Shown: one piece after another, positions 35,208 to 44,230 of the stretch
Numbering within the stretch: the first letter of the stretch is position 1
Layout of the letters: each line of letters begins with the position of its first letter
Source: UBA2779 sp965232615
GTDB taxonomy: Bacteria > Spirochaetota > Spirochaetia > DSM-2461
Direction: 5' to 3'
DNA length: 64,000 bases
NCBI GenBank assembly: GCA_965232615.1
Contig: OZ246985.1
Coordinates: 186,001 to 250,000 of the forward strand
Notes under the pieces: model-generated
The model's database searches: none
What the model was told of the DNA's origin: nothing
Seen by the model: only the letters and a program-made list of their open reading frames with translations
Position numbers and translations under genes: made by a program

Positions 35208-36635
35208 ATGAAAATGAAGAAGAAATTGAAACCCCTGGGAATATTCGTTGGGCTTGTAGTACTCAGCGGATTCATTGGATGCCCTGACGCTTCCTCTCCT
35301 GAGGAGATTCCGGAAAACAGGGCTCCCGGCGCGCCCACCATTAGCGGTTCAATTGCCGGAGATACGCAGGTTGAAGTAAACTGGACGGCCCCAAGCGATA
35401 AGGGAATCATTAATGGTGATGGTTCCGAAGGTACCATCACCAAGTACACCGTATACTGGGGTGATTCCACAGGTTTCACACGTTCCGACGATAAAAAAGC
35501 GGATGTAACTGACACCACTAACACCACCTACACCATAACAGGACTGACAAACGGCGAAGAGGTATTCTTCATCGTAACCGCTTCGAATACCACTGGTGAA
35601 AGTGCGGCATCCACTGAGGGTTCAGCCACACCGCAAGTAGCCGTAACCAGCGTAGCCATTGATGACAAAGCAACAACAGATGTTACCATGGGCGACACCC
35701 TGCAACTGAGCGCAACCGTTGAGCCAAACAATGCCACCAACAAGCAGCTAACCTGGAGTTCCGGCGATACAAGCAAGGCAACCGTTGATGCCTCTGGCCT
35801 GGTTACACCAGTCGCGGTTGGCGGCCCAATTACGATTACCGTGACATCGGACACTGACAGTAGCATGTCAGACAGCATTGAAATTACCGTAAAGGAAGGC
35901 ATTAACAGCATAGACTATGGGGCAATTATCGGTACTAAGGACGTAGCTATATCGAGAGTTACCCCAACGATAGATCCGCAGGGAGCCACGGGAACCTTTT
36001 CCATATCAAGCGGTACCCTGCCTTCTGGACTGAATTTAGATTCAGGCTCAGGCGAGATTTCGGGCACACCAACACAGCTAACAACCGAAGCTGTATCAGT
36101 AACAATAGCGATGACCGGTACTGGCGATTATACAGGAACGGTAACGAAGGTGGTCACTATTGAAGTCCTCGAATATGGCATAGGCAGTACCGGCCCCGCC
36201 GGAGGCATAGTGTTCTACGTTAAGGACTCAGAGTCTGACGGTTGGCGCTATCTGGAGGCGGCGACAAGCGATCAGGCCACTTCGGTTGAATGGGGTGGTG
36301 CCGGAACATCTGTGGGGGGAACATCCACTGGCATAGGGGACGGTAAGGCCAACACAGAGGCGATTGTTAGGGCACTGGGGGACGGTAATTACGCGGCGAA
36401 AATCTGTGATGATTTAGATCTGGGCGGCTATGCCGACTGGTTTTTACCGTCCAAGGATGAACTGAATGCGTTGTATGAGCAGAGGGATACCGTTGGAGGT
36501 TTCGCGTCTAATTACTACTGGTCTTCTTCAGAGGACGGTTCCGACTACGCGCGGAGCCAGTACTTCTCCAATGGCAACCAGTACTACTTCTACAAGTACA
36601 GCGTCGAACGTGTCCGTGCGGTGAGGGCTTTTTAA
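35208..36635 (+). CDS. Variable lipoprotein, tandem copy 1 (FN3, Ig-like, DUF1566)
   Basis: 475 residues. The lipobox is GFIGC (Cys25). Domains in order are one fibronectin-III domain (about 40-142), a BIG2-like Ig domain (about 144-228, LTWSSGDTSKATVDASG), a putative-Ig/cadherin-like domain (about 232-320) and a DUF1566/Lcl C-type-lectin-like domain (about 325-475) ending RVRAVRAF. The first three domains probably act as a stalk that lifts the C-terminal binding domain off the membrane. The last ~40 codons hold the hypervariable segment. The ligand is unknown. Confidence 0.85.
   Translation: MKMKKKLKPLGIFVGLVVLSGFIGCPDASSPEEIPENRAPGAPTISGSIAGDTQVEVNWTAPSDKGIINGDGSEGTITKYTVYWGDSTGFTRSDDKKADVTDTTNTTYTITGLTNGEEVFFIVTASNTTGESAASTEGSATPQVAVTSVAIDDKATTDVTMGDTLQLSATVEPNNATNKQLTWSSGDTSKATVDASGLVTPVAVGGPITITVTSDTDSSMSDSIEITVKEGINSIDYGAIIGTKDVAISRVTPTIDPQGATGTFSISSGTLPSGLNLDSGSGEISGTPTQLTTEAVSVTIAMTGTGDYTGTVTKVVTIEVLEYGIGSTGPAGGIVFYVKDSESDGWRYLEAATSDQATSVEWGGAGTSVGGTSTGIGDGKANTEAIVRALGDGNYAAKICDDLDLGGYADWFLPSKDELNALYEQRDTVGGFASNYYWSSSEDGSDYARSQYFSNGNQYYFYKYSVERVRAVRAF
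36513..36611 (+). other. DGR-type variable region, copy 1
   Basis: 33 codons; 20 differ from one or more of copies 2-4 in amino acid. Examples across copies 1-4: column 13 is GAC/ACC/AAC/TAC, column 28 is TTC/ACC/AAC/CTC, column 31 is TAC/TTC/GCC/AGC. Third base C is kept in 14 of the 20 variable columns. Downstream GTGCGGTGAGGGCTTTTTAA is invariant in the four copies. Confidence 0.85.
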
Positions 36636-36656
36636 CTATTTATCTATTTAACAATT

Positions 36657-36688
36657 GCTTTAGCGGCAGCGCAGGCTGCCGCTAAAGC
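36657..36688 (+). other. Hairpin 21 bp after copy 1
   Basis: GCTTTAGCGGCAGC and GCTGCCGCTAAAGC form a perfect 14-bp stem with loop GCAG, followed by GCGATTTTTT. It has both the position of a DGR target hairpin and the look of an intrinsic terminator; both roles are possible. Confidence 0.8.
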
Positions 36689-36775
36689 GCGATTTTTTAG
36701 AATTAATAGGGAATTCCAGGAGCACCGGCTTTTGGAATTCCCTCTTTAGCGTAGATGGTTGTCAAAAACACATAA

Positions 36776-36936
36776 GGGCACCTCTAAAAAACCTTATTTC
36801 GTTTTTGGCTTGATCTTTTTCCTCGCTACTGCGTTGTCAAAATGCTCACGTAAGCAGGTGCGTACCGCAGGAGCAAAGCTCCGAGGAACGCACCGCCACT
36901 ACGCCAAATTCCAAAAACGGTTTTTTAGAGGTTGCC
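36776..36936. mobile_element. MITE in unit 1
   Basis: 161 bp from GGGCACCTCTAAAAAACC to TTTTTTAGAGGTTGCC with one copy of the GGTGCGTACC/GGAACGCACC hairpin. Its right end is fused directly to the IS256 3' fragment (TATGGTTTGG), the same junction as in units 2-4. Confidence 0.85.
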
Positions 36937-37389
36937 TATGGTTTGGAAGCTCTGCCTGGAGGCTGAAAAGAACTGGCGAAAGCTACGTGGATACAAGCTG
37001 ATCCCCAGGGTTATTGAGGGTGTGTTTTGTAAAGATGGAGTCTTCAAGGAAGAGGCCGCGTGAAAAAAATGAAGGATTTGAAATTTTCTCATCCACAACT
37101 ATTGACAATAACTCATCATTGGACTACTGAACCTTAGCTATAACATCTGTCGTTATGTGTATTTGAGACAATCCCTGGGATAAGTGGGCACTGAATGTGC
37201 TCCGTAAGCCGGAAAAAACCTGATAACGGGTTGAGATCACTGAGAAAGGTCGAAATTTTCAGACCAAAATGAAACAAAGAACGTTTTTCCCGAATTGAGA
37301 GTTGCAAAACTATTTTTTTAGAGGTACCCTAATGATACCTTATAGAGAGTTTTTGAATTGGCTCTCTCAAAAGACTGTATGGAGGAAAG

Positions 37390-39459
37390 ATGAAAATGAA
37401 GAAGAAATTGAAACCCCTGGGAATATTCGTTGGGCTTGTAGTACTCAGCGGATTCATTGGATGCACAGACCCTTCCTCTCCTGAGGAGATTCAGGAAAAC
37501 AGGGCTCCCGGTGCGCCCGCCATCAGCGGTTCAACTGCCGGAGATGGGCAGGTTGTAGTAACCTGGACGGCCCCAAGCGATAAGGGAATCATTAATGGTG
37601 ATGGTTCCGAAGGTACCATCACCAAGTACACCGTATACTGGGGTGATTCCACAGGTTTCACACGTTCCGACTCAAAAAAAGCGGAAGTAACTGACGCCAC
37701 CACCCACACCATTACAGGACTGACAAACGGCACTGAGGTATTCTTCATCGTAACCGCTACGAATGCCACTGGTGAAGGTGCGGCATCCACCGAAGATAGC
37801 GGCACGCCGGTTGAAGCAAACAAGCCCCCCGGAGCGCCCGCCATCAGCGGTTCAACTGCCGGAGATGGGCAGGTTGTAGTAACCTGGACGGCCCCAAGCG
37901 ATAAGGGAATCATTAATGGTGATGGTTCCGAAGGTACCATCACCAAGTACACCGTATACTGGGGTGATTCCACAGGTTTCACACGTTCCGACTCAAAAAA
38001 AGCGGAAGTAACTGACGCCACCACCCACACCATTACAGGACTGACAAACGGCACTGAGGTATTCTTCATCGTAACCGCTACGAATGCCGCTGGTGAAGGT
38101 GCGGCATCCACCGAAGATAGCGGCACGCCGGTTGAAGCAAACAAGCCCCCCGGTGCGCCCGCCAGCATTGATTCAACTGCCGGAGATGGGCAGGTTGTAG
38201 TAAACTGGACGGCCCCAAGCGATACGGGAATCATTAATGGTGACGGGACCCCTGGAACCATCACCAAGTACACCGTATACTGGGGTGATTCCACAGGTTT
38301 CACACGTTCCGACGATAAAAAAGCGGATGTAACTGACACCACTAACACCACCTACACCATAACAGGACTGACAAACGGCGAAGAGGTATTCTTCATCGTA
38401 ACCGCTTCGAATACCACTGGTGAAAGTGCGGCATCCACTGAGGGTTCAGCCACACCGCCAGTAGCCGTAACCAGCGTAGCCATTGCTGACAAAGCAACAA
38501 CAGTTGTTACCATGGGTGGAACCCTGCAACTGAGCGCAACCGTTGAGCCAAACAATGCCACCAACAAGCAGCTAACCTGGAGTTCCGGCGATACAAGCAA
38601 GGCAACCGTTGATGCCTCTGGCCTGGTTACACCAGTCGCGGTTGGCGGCCCAATTACGATTACCGTGACATCGGACACTGACAGTAGCATCTTAGACACC
38701 ATTGAAATTACCGTAATGGGAGTCATTAACAGCATAGGCTATGGGGCAATTATCGGTACTAAGGACGTAGCTATATCGAGAGTTACCCCAACGATAGATC
38801 CGCAGGGAGCCACGGGAACCTTTTCCATATCAAGCGGTACCCTGCCTTCTGGACTGAATTTAGATTCAGGCTCAGGCGAGATTTCGGGCACACCAACACA
38901 GCTAACAACCGAAGCTGTATCAGTAACAATAGCGATGACCGGTACTGGCGATTATACAGGAACGGTAACGAAGGTGGTCACTATTGAAGTCCTCGAATAT
39001 GGCATAGGCAGTACCGGCCCCGCCGGAGGCATAGTGTTCTACGTTAAGGACTCAGAGTCTGACGGTTGGCGCTATCTGGAGGCGGCGACAAGCGATCAGG
39101 CCACTTCGGTTGGATGGGGTGGTGCCGGAACATCTGTGGGGGGAACATCCACTGGCATAGGGGACGGTAAGGCCAACACAGAGGCGATTGTTAGGGCACT
39201 GGGGGACGGTAATTACGCGGCGAAAATCTGTGATGATTTAGATCTGGGCGGCTATGCCGACTGGTTTTTACCGTCCAAGGATGAACTGAATGCGTTGTAT
39301 GAGCAGAGGGATACCGTTGGCAGCTTTGCCTCTCTCAACTACTGGTCCTCGTCGGAGGACAGTTCCACCATCGCGTGGATACAGTACTTCTACAATGGCA
39401 GCCAGTACGACACCTACAAGTTCAGCGGTTACCATGTTCGTGCGGTGAGGGCTTTTTAA
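37390..39459 (+). CDS. Variable lipoprotein, tandem copy 2 (three FN3 domains)
   Basis: 689 residues; same architecture as copy 1 but with three fibronectin-III domains (about 40-140, 147-247, 254-357) before the BIG2-like and Ig-like domains and the DUF1566 C-terminus. The first two FN3 repeats are almost identical in DNA (from 37506 and 37830), so they duplicated recently. The lipobox is GFIGC. The longer stalk would place the variable domain further from the membrane. Its terminal segment differs from the other copies. Confidence 0.85.
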   Translation: MKMKKKLKPLGIFVGLVVLSGFIGCTDPSSPEEIQENRAPGAPAISGSTAGDGQVVVTWTAPSDKGIINGDGSEGTITKYTVYWGDSTGFTRSDSKKAEVTDATTHTITGLTNGTEVFFIVTATNATGEGAASTEDSGTPVEANKPPGAPAISGSTAGDGQVVVTWTAPSDKGIINGDGSEGTITKYTVYWGDSTGFTRSDSKKAEVTDATTHTITGLTNGTEVFFIVTATNAAGEGAASTEDSGTPVEANKPPGAPASIDSTAGDGQVVVNWTAPSDTGIINGDGTPGTITKYTVYWGDSTGFTRSDDKKADVTDTTNTTYTITGLTNGEEVFFIVTASNTTGESAASTEGSATPPVAVTSVAIADKATTVVTMGGTLQLSATVEPNNATNKQLTWSSGDTSKATVDASGLVTPVAVGGPITITVTSDTDSSILDTIEITVMGVINSIGYGAIIGTKDVAISRVTPTIDPQGATGTFSISSGTLPSGLNLDSGSGEISGTPTQLTTEAVSVTIAMTGTGDYTGTVTKVVTIEVLEYGIGSTGPAGGIVFYVKDSESDGWRYLEAATSDQATSVGWGGAGTSVGGTSTGIGDGKANTEAIVRALGDGNYAAKICDDLDLGGYADWFLPSKDELNALYEQRDTVGSFASLNYWSSSEDSSTIAWIQYFYNGSQYDTYKFSGYHVRAVRAF
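39337..39435 (+). other. DGR-type variable region, copy 2
   Basis: Same frame as copy 1 with different residues at most variable columns (for example TIAWIQYFYNG and YDTYKFSGYH). It shares with copy 3 a synonymous block TCC TCG TCG, where copies 1 and 4 have TCT TCT TCA. GGT in column 33 is an exception to the C-ending rule. Confidence 0.85.
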
Positions 39460-39480
39460 CTATTTATCTATTTAACAATT

Positions 39481-39512
39481 GCTTTAGCGGCAGCGCAGGC
39501 TGCCGCTAAAGC
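39481..39512 (+). other. Hairpin 21 bp after copy 2
   Basis: Identical to the copy 1 hairpin (14-bp stem, GCAG loop). Confidence 0.8.
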
Positions 39513-39599
39513 GCGATTTTTTAGAATTAATAGGGAATTCCAGGAGCACCGGCTTTTGGAATTCCCTCTTTAGCGTAGATGGTTGTCAAAAACACATAA

Positions 39600-39814
39600 G
39601 GGCACCTCTAAAAAACCTTATTTCGTTTCTGGCTTGATCTTTTTCCTCGCTACTGCGTTGTCAAAATGCTCACGTAAGCAGGTGCGTACCGCAGGAGCAA
39701 AGCTCCGAGGAACGCACCGCCAACCGCTTAAGCAGGTGCGTACCGCAGGAGCAAAGCTCCGAGGAACGCACCGCCACTACGCCAAATTCCAAAAACGGTT
39801 TTTTAGAGGTTGCC
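39600..39814. mobile_element. MITE in unit 2 (two hairpin cassettes)
   Basis: As in unit 1 but with the GGTGCGTACC hairpin twice, separated by CGCTTAAG: a 54-bp tandem duplication inside the element. Confidence 0.85.
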
Positions 39815-40267
39815 TATGGTTTGGAAGCTCTGCCTGGAGGCTGAAAAGAACTGGCGAAAGCTACGTGGATACAAGCTAATCCCCAGGGTTATTGAGGGTG
39901 TGTTTTGTAAAGATGGAGTCTTCAAGGAAGAGGCCGCGTGAAAAAAATGAAGGATTTGAAATTTTCTCATCCACAACTATTGACAATAACTCATCATTGG
40001 ACTACTGAACCTTAGCTATAACATCTGTCGTTATGTGTATTTGAGACAATCCCTGGGATAAGTGGGCACTGAATGTGCTCCGTAAGCCGGAAAAAACCTG
40101 ATAACGGGTTGAGATCACTGAGAAAGGTCGAAATTTTCAGACCAAAATGAAACAAAGAACGTTTTTCCCGAATTGAGGGTTGCAAAACTATTTTTTTAGA
40201 GGTACCCTAATGATACCTTATAGAGAGTTTTTGAATTGGCTCTCTCAAAAGACTGTATGGAGGAAAG

Positions 40268-41692
40268 ATGAAAATGAAGAAGAAATTGAAACCCCTGGGA
40301 ATATTCGTTGGGCTTGTAGTACTCAGCGGATTCATTGGATGCCCTGACGCTTCCTCTCCTGAGGAGATTCCGGAAAACAGGGCTCCCGGCGCGCCCACCA
40401 TTAGCGGTTCAATTGCCGGAGATACGCAGGTTGAAGTAAACTGGACGGCCCCAAGCGATAAGGGAATCATTAATGGTGATGGTTCCGAAGGTACCATCAC
40501 CAAGTACACCGTATACTGGGGTGATTCCACAGGTTTCACACGTTCCGACGATAAAAAAGCGGATGTAACTGACACCACTAACACCACCTACACCATAACA
40601 GGACTGACAAACGGCGAAGAGGTATTCTTCATCGTAACCGCTTCGAATACCACTGGTGAAAGTGCGGCATCCACTGAGGGTTCAGCCACACCGCCAGTAG
40701 CCGTAACCAGCGTAGCCATTGATTCCCCAACAACAACAGATGTTGCCATGGGTGGAACCCTGCAACTGAGCGCAACCGTTGAGCCAAACAATGCCACCAA
40801 CAAGCAGCTAACCTGGAGTTCCGGCGATTCAAACGTGGCAACCGTTGATCCCTCTGGCCTGGTTACATCAGTCGCGGTTGGCGGCCCAATTACGATTACC
40901 GTGACATCGGACGCTGACAGTAGCATGTCAGACAGCATTGAAATTACCGTAAAGGAAGGCATTAACAGCATAGACTATGGGGCAATTATCGGTACTAAGG
41001 ACGTAGCCACTAGTGTTACCCCAACGATAGATCCGCAGGGAGCCACGGGAACCTTTTCCGTAACAAGCGGTACCCTGCCTTCTGGACTGAATTTAGATTC
41101 AGGCTCAGGCGAGATTTCGGGCACACCAGATCAGCTAACAACCGAAGCTGTATCAGTAACAATAGCGATGACCGGTACTGGCGATTATACAGGAACGGTA
41201 ACGAAGGTGGTCACTATTGAAGTCCTCGAATATGGCATAGGCAGTACCGGCCCCGCCGGAGGCATAGTGTTCTACGTTAAGGACTCAGAGTCTGACGGTT
41301 GGCGCTATCTGGAGGCGGCGACAAGCGATCAGGCCACTTCGGTTGGATGGGGTGGTGCCGGAACATCTGTGGGGGGAACATCCACTGGCATAGGGGACGG
41401 TAAGGCCAACACAGAGGCGATTGTTAGGGCACTGGGGGACGGTAATTCCGCGGCGAAAATCTGTGATGATTTAGATCTGGGCGGCTATGCCGACTGGTTT
41501 TTACCGTCCAAGGATGAACTGAATGCGTTGTATGAGCAGAGGGATACCGTTGGCAGCTTTGGGTCTTACAACTACTGGTCCTCGTCGGAGGACAGTGCCA
41601 ACTACGCGTGGAGACAGTACTTCTACAATGGCAACCAGGGCAACAACTACAAGGCCACCGACGTACATGTCCGTGCGGTGAGGGCTTTTTAA
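40268..41692 (+). CDS. Variable lipoprotein, tandem copy 3
   Basis: 474 residues with the copy 1 architecture: lipobox GFIGC, one FN3, BIG2-like, Ig-like, then DUF1566. The BIG2 region carries several substitutions not in the other copies (DSPTTTDVAMGG, SNVATVDPSGLVTS), and the Ig-like region is one codon shorter (KDVATSV instead of KDVAISRV). This suggests it is the most diverged of the four outside the variable region. Same leader and ribosome site. Confidence 0.85.
   Translation: MKMKKKLKPLGIFVGLVVLSGFIGCPDASSPEEIPENRAPGAPTISGSIAGDTQVEVNWTAPSDKGIINGDGSEGTITKYTVYWGDSTGFTRSDDKKADVTDTTNTTYTITGLTNGEEVFFIVTASNTTGESAASTEGSATPPVAVTSVAIDSPTTTDVAMGGTLQLSATVEPNNATNKQLTWSSGDSNVATVDPSGLVTSVAVGGPITITVTSDADSSMSDSIEITVKEGINSIDYGAIIGTKDVATSVTPTIDPQGATGTFSVTSGTLPSGLNLDSGSGEISGTPDQLTTEAVSVTIAMTGTGDYTGTVTKVVTIEVLEYGIGSTGPAGGIVFYVKDSESDGWRYLEAATSDQATSVGWGGAGTSVGGTSTGIGDGKANTEAIVRALGDGNSAAKICDDLDLGGYADWFLPSKDELNALYEQRDTVGSFGSYNYWSSSEDSANYAWRQYFYNGNQGNNYKATDVHVRAVRAF
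41570..41668 (+). other. DGR-type variable region, copy 3
   Basis: It keeps the most AAC/asparagine codons (columns 3, 13, 24, 27, 28), so it may be nearest to the unmutated template. The haplotype before the variable columns is shared with copy 2. Confidence 0.85.
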
Positions 41693-41713
41693 CTATTTAT
41701 CTATTTAACAATT

Positions 41714-41745
41714 GCTTTAGCGGCAGCGCAGGCTGCCGCTAAAGC
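41714..41745 (+). other. Hairpin 21 bp after copy 3
   Basis: Identical to the copy 1 hairpin. Confidence 0.8.
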
Positions 41746-41832
41746 GCGATTTTTTAGAATTAATAGGGAATTCCAGGAGCACCGGCTTTTGGAATTCCCT
41801 CTTTAGCGTAGATGGTTGTCAAAAACACATAA

Positions 41833-41993
41833 GGGCACCTCTAAAAAACCTTATTTCGTTTCTGGCTTGATCTTTTTCCTCGCTACTGCGTTGTCAAAAT
41901 GCTCACGTAAGCAGGTGCGTACCGCAGGAGCAAAGCTCCGAGGAACGCACCGCCACTACGCCAAATTCCAAAAACGGTTTTTTAGAGGTTGCC
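41833..41993. mobile_element. MITE in unit 3
   Basis: 161 bp, one hairpin cassette, same ends and same junction to the IS256 fragment as unit 1. Confidence 0.85.
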
Positions 41994-42447
41994 TATGGTT
42001 TGGAAGCTCTGCCTGGAGGCTGAAAAGAACTGGCGAAAGCTACGTGGATACAAGCTGATCCCCAGTGTTATTGAGGGTGTGTTTTGTAGAGATGGAGTCT
42101 TCAAGGAAGAGGCCGCGTGAAAAAAAATGAAGGATTTGAAATTTTCTCATCCACAACTATTGACAATAACTCATCATTGGACTACTGAACCTTAGCTATA
42201 ACATCTGTCGTTATGTGTATTTGAGACAATCCCTGGGATAAGTGGGCACTGAATGTGCTCCGTAAGCCGGAAAAAACCTGATAACGGGTTGAGATCACTG
42301 AGAAAGGTCGAAATTTTCAGACCAAAATGAAACAAAGAACGTTTTTCCCGAATTGAGGGTTGCAAAACTATTTTTTTAGAGGTACCCTAATGATACCTTA
42401 TAGAGAGTTTTTGAATTGGCTCTCTCAAAAGACTGTATGGAGGAAAG

Positions 42448-43875
42448 ATGAAAATGAAGAAGAAATTGAAACCCCTGGGAATATTCGTTGGGCTTGTAGT
42501 ACTCAGCGGATTCATTGGATGCCCTGACGCTTCCTCTCCTGAGGAGATTCCGGAAAACAGGGCTCCCGGCGCGCCCACCATTAGCGGTTCAATTGCCGGA
42601 GATACGCAGGTTGAAGTAAACTGGACGGCCCCAAGCGATAAGGGAATCATTAATGGTGATGGTTCCGAAGGTACCATCACCAAGTACACCGTATACTGGG
42701 GTGATTCCACAGGTTTCACACGTTCCGACGATAAAAAAGCGGATGTAACTGACACCACTAACACCACCTACACCATAACAGGACTGACAAACGGCGAAGA
42801 GGTATTCTTCATCGTAACCGCTTCGAATACCACTGGTGAAAGTGCGGCATCCACTGAGGGTTCAGCCACACCGCAAGTAGCCGTAACCAGCGTAGCCATT
42901 GCTGACAAAGCAACAACAGTTGTTACCATGGGTGGAACCCTGCAACTGAGCGCAACCGTTGAGCCAAACAATGCCACCAACAAGCAGCTAACCTGGAGTT
43001 CCGGCGATACAAGCAAGGCAACCGTTGATGCCTCTGGCCTGGTTACACCAGTCGCGGTTGGCGGCCCAATTACGATTACCGTGACATCGGACGCTGACAG
43101 TAGCATGTCAGACAGCATTGAAATTACCGTAATGGGAGTCATTAACAGCATAGGCTATGGGGCAATTATCGGTACTAAGGACGTAGCTATATCGAGGGTT
43201 ACCCCAACGATAGATCCGCAGGGAGCCACGGGAACCTTTTCCATATCAAGCGGTACCCTGCCTTCTGGACTGAATTTAGATTCAGGCTCAGGCGAGATTT
43301 CGGGCACACCAACACAGCTAACAACCGAAGCTGTATCAGTAACAATAGCGATGACCGGTACTGGCGATTATACAGGAACGGTAACGAAGGTGGTCACTAT
43401 TGAAGTCCTCGAATATGGCATAGGCAGTACCGGCCCCGCCGGAGGCAAAGTGTTCTACGTTAAGGACTCAGAGTCTGACGGTTGGCGCTATCTGGAGGCG
43501 GCGACAAGCGATCAGGCCACTTCGGTTGAATGGGGTGGTGCCGGAACATCTGTGGGGGGAACATCCACTGGCATAGGGGACGGTAAGGCCAACACAGAGG
43601 CGATTGTTAGGGCACTGGGGGACGGTAATTACGCGGCGAAAATCTGTGATGATTTAGATCTGGGCGGCTATGCCGACTGGTTTTTACCGTCCAAGGATGA
43701 ACTGAATGCGTTGTATAAGCAGAGGGATACCGTTGGAGGTTTCGCGTCTAATACCTACTGGTCTTCTTCAGAGGCCAGTTCCTACGACGCGTGGCTACAG
43801 AACTTCGGCAATGGCAACCAGGGCGGCCTCAGCAAGAGCTACGGCAGGCATGTTCGTGCGGTGAGGGCTTTTTAA
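42448..43875 (+). CDS. Variable lipoprotein, tandem copy 4
   Basis: 475 residues with the copy 1 architecture. It is a mosaic: the BIG2 segment (ADKATTVVTMGG and the following VMGVINSIGYG) matches copy 2, while the VR-proximal haplotype matches copy 1. This pattern points to gene conversion between copies. Lipobox GFIGC; ribosome site GGAGGAAAG before ATG 42448. Confidence 0.85.
   Translation: MKMKKKLKPLGIFVGLVVLSGFIGCPDASSPEEIPENRAPGAPTISGSIAGDTQVEVNWTAPSDKGIINGDGSEGTITKYTVYWGDSTGFTRSDDKKADVTDTTNTTYTITGLTNGEEVFFIVTASNTTGESAASTEGSATPQVAVTSVAIADKATTVVTMGGTLQLSATVEPNNATNKQLTWSSGDTSKATVDASGLVTPVAVGGPITITVTSDADSSMSDSIEITVMGVINSIGYGAIIGTKDVAISRVTPTIDPQGATGTFSISSGTLPSGLNLDSGSGEISGTPTQLTTEAVSVTIAMTGTGDYTGTVTKVVTIEVLEYGIGSTGPAGGKVFYVKDSESDGWRYLEAATSDQATSVEWGGAGTSVGGTSTGIGDGKANTEAIVRALGDGNYAAKICDDLDLGGYADWFLPSKDELNALYKQRDTVGGFASNTYWSSSEASSYDAWLQNFGNGNQGGLSKSYGRHVRAVRAF
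43753..43851 (+). other. DGR-type variable region, copy 4
   Basis: The most altered of the four, with Gly, Ser and Leu replacing Asn/Tyr (GGLSKSYGRH). Codons remain mainly NNC (GGC, CTC, AGC, TAC, GAC). Confidence 0.85.
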
Positions 43876-43896
43876 CTATTTATCTATTTAACAATT

Positions 43897-43928
43897 GCTT
43901 TAGCGGCAGCGCAGGCTGCCGCTAAAGC
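43897..43928 (+). other. Hairpin 21 bp after copy 4
   Basis: Identical to the copy 1 hairpin. Confidence 0.8.
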
Positions 43929-44015
43929 GCGATTTTTTAGAATTAATAGGGAATTCCAGGAGCACCGGCTTTTGGAATTCCCTCTTTAGCGTAGATGGTT
44001 GTCAAAAACACATAA

Positions 44016-44230
44016 GGGCACCTCTAAAAAACCTTATTTCGTTTCTGGCTTGATCTTTTTCCTCGCTACTGCGTTGTCAAAATGCTCACGTAAGCAGGTG
44101 CGTACCGCAGGAGCAAAGCTCCGAGGAACGCACCGCCAACCGCTTAAGCAGGTGCGTACCGCAGGAGCAAAGCTCCGAGGAACGCACCGCCACTACGCCA
44201 AATTCCAAAAACGGTTTTTTAGAGGTTGCC
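44016..44230. mobile_element. MITE in unit 4 (two hairpin cassettes)
   Basis: Same as the unit 2 MITE. Confidence 0.85.

Larger units (their letters stand above)
34755..36936 (+). repeat. Tandem unit 1 (2182 bp)
   Basis: The unit runs from the last 178 bp of the IS256 element (34755-34932), through a 275-bp leader (34933-35207) containing a solitary MITE end (35131-35147), to the lipoprotein gene, a 14-bp hairpin, a second hairpin (36708-36743) and a MITE (36776-36936). A TTGACA at 34920 in the IS end could act as an outward -35 box. Units 2-4 repeat this order with near identity. The ribosome site before each gene is GGAGGAAAG. Confidence 0.88.
36937..39814 (+). repeat. Tandem unit 2 (2878 bp)
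   Basis: Begins with a 178-bp IS256 3' fragment (36937-37114) and the 275-bp leader (37115-37389). It is 696 bp longer than unit 1: 642 bp from two extra fibronectin-III repeats in the gene and 54 bp from one extra hairpin cassette in its MITE. The hairpin is at 39481-39512. Confidence 0.88.
39815..41993 (+). repeat. Tandem unit 3 (2179 bp)
   Basis: IS256 3' fragment (39815-39992), leader (39993-40267), gene, hairpin (41714-41745), MITE with one cassette (41833-41993). Confidence 0.88.
41994..44230 (+). repeat. Tandem unit 4 (2237 bp)
   Basis: IS256 3' fragment (41994-42172), leader (42173-42447), gene, hairpin (43897-43928), MITE with two cassettes (44016-44230). Its IS fragment has extra changes (CCCAGTGTTATTGAG, TTTTGTAGAGATG) shared with the terminal fragment at 44231. 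Confidence 0.88.

Noticed and set aside
36657..36688. Hairpin after the variable genes as a plain terminator
   Set aside because: Possible for the tandem copies, which have a T-rich tail, but the copy at 33277 lacks a clean T-run and keeps the same geometry, so I do not accept it as the only explanation.
35147..43151. Antisense frames of 126-286 codons inside the variable lipoprotein genes
   Set aside because: They recur at the same place in every copy and merely mirror the FN3/BIG2 codon bias; no ribosome sites.
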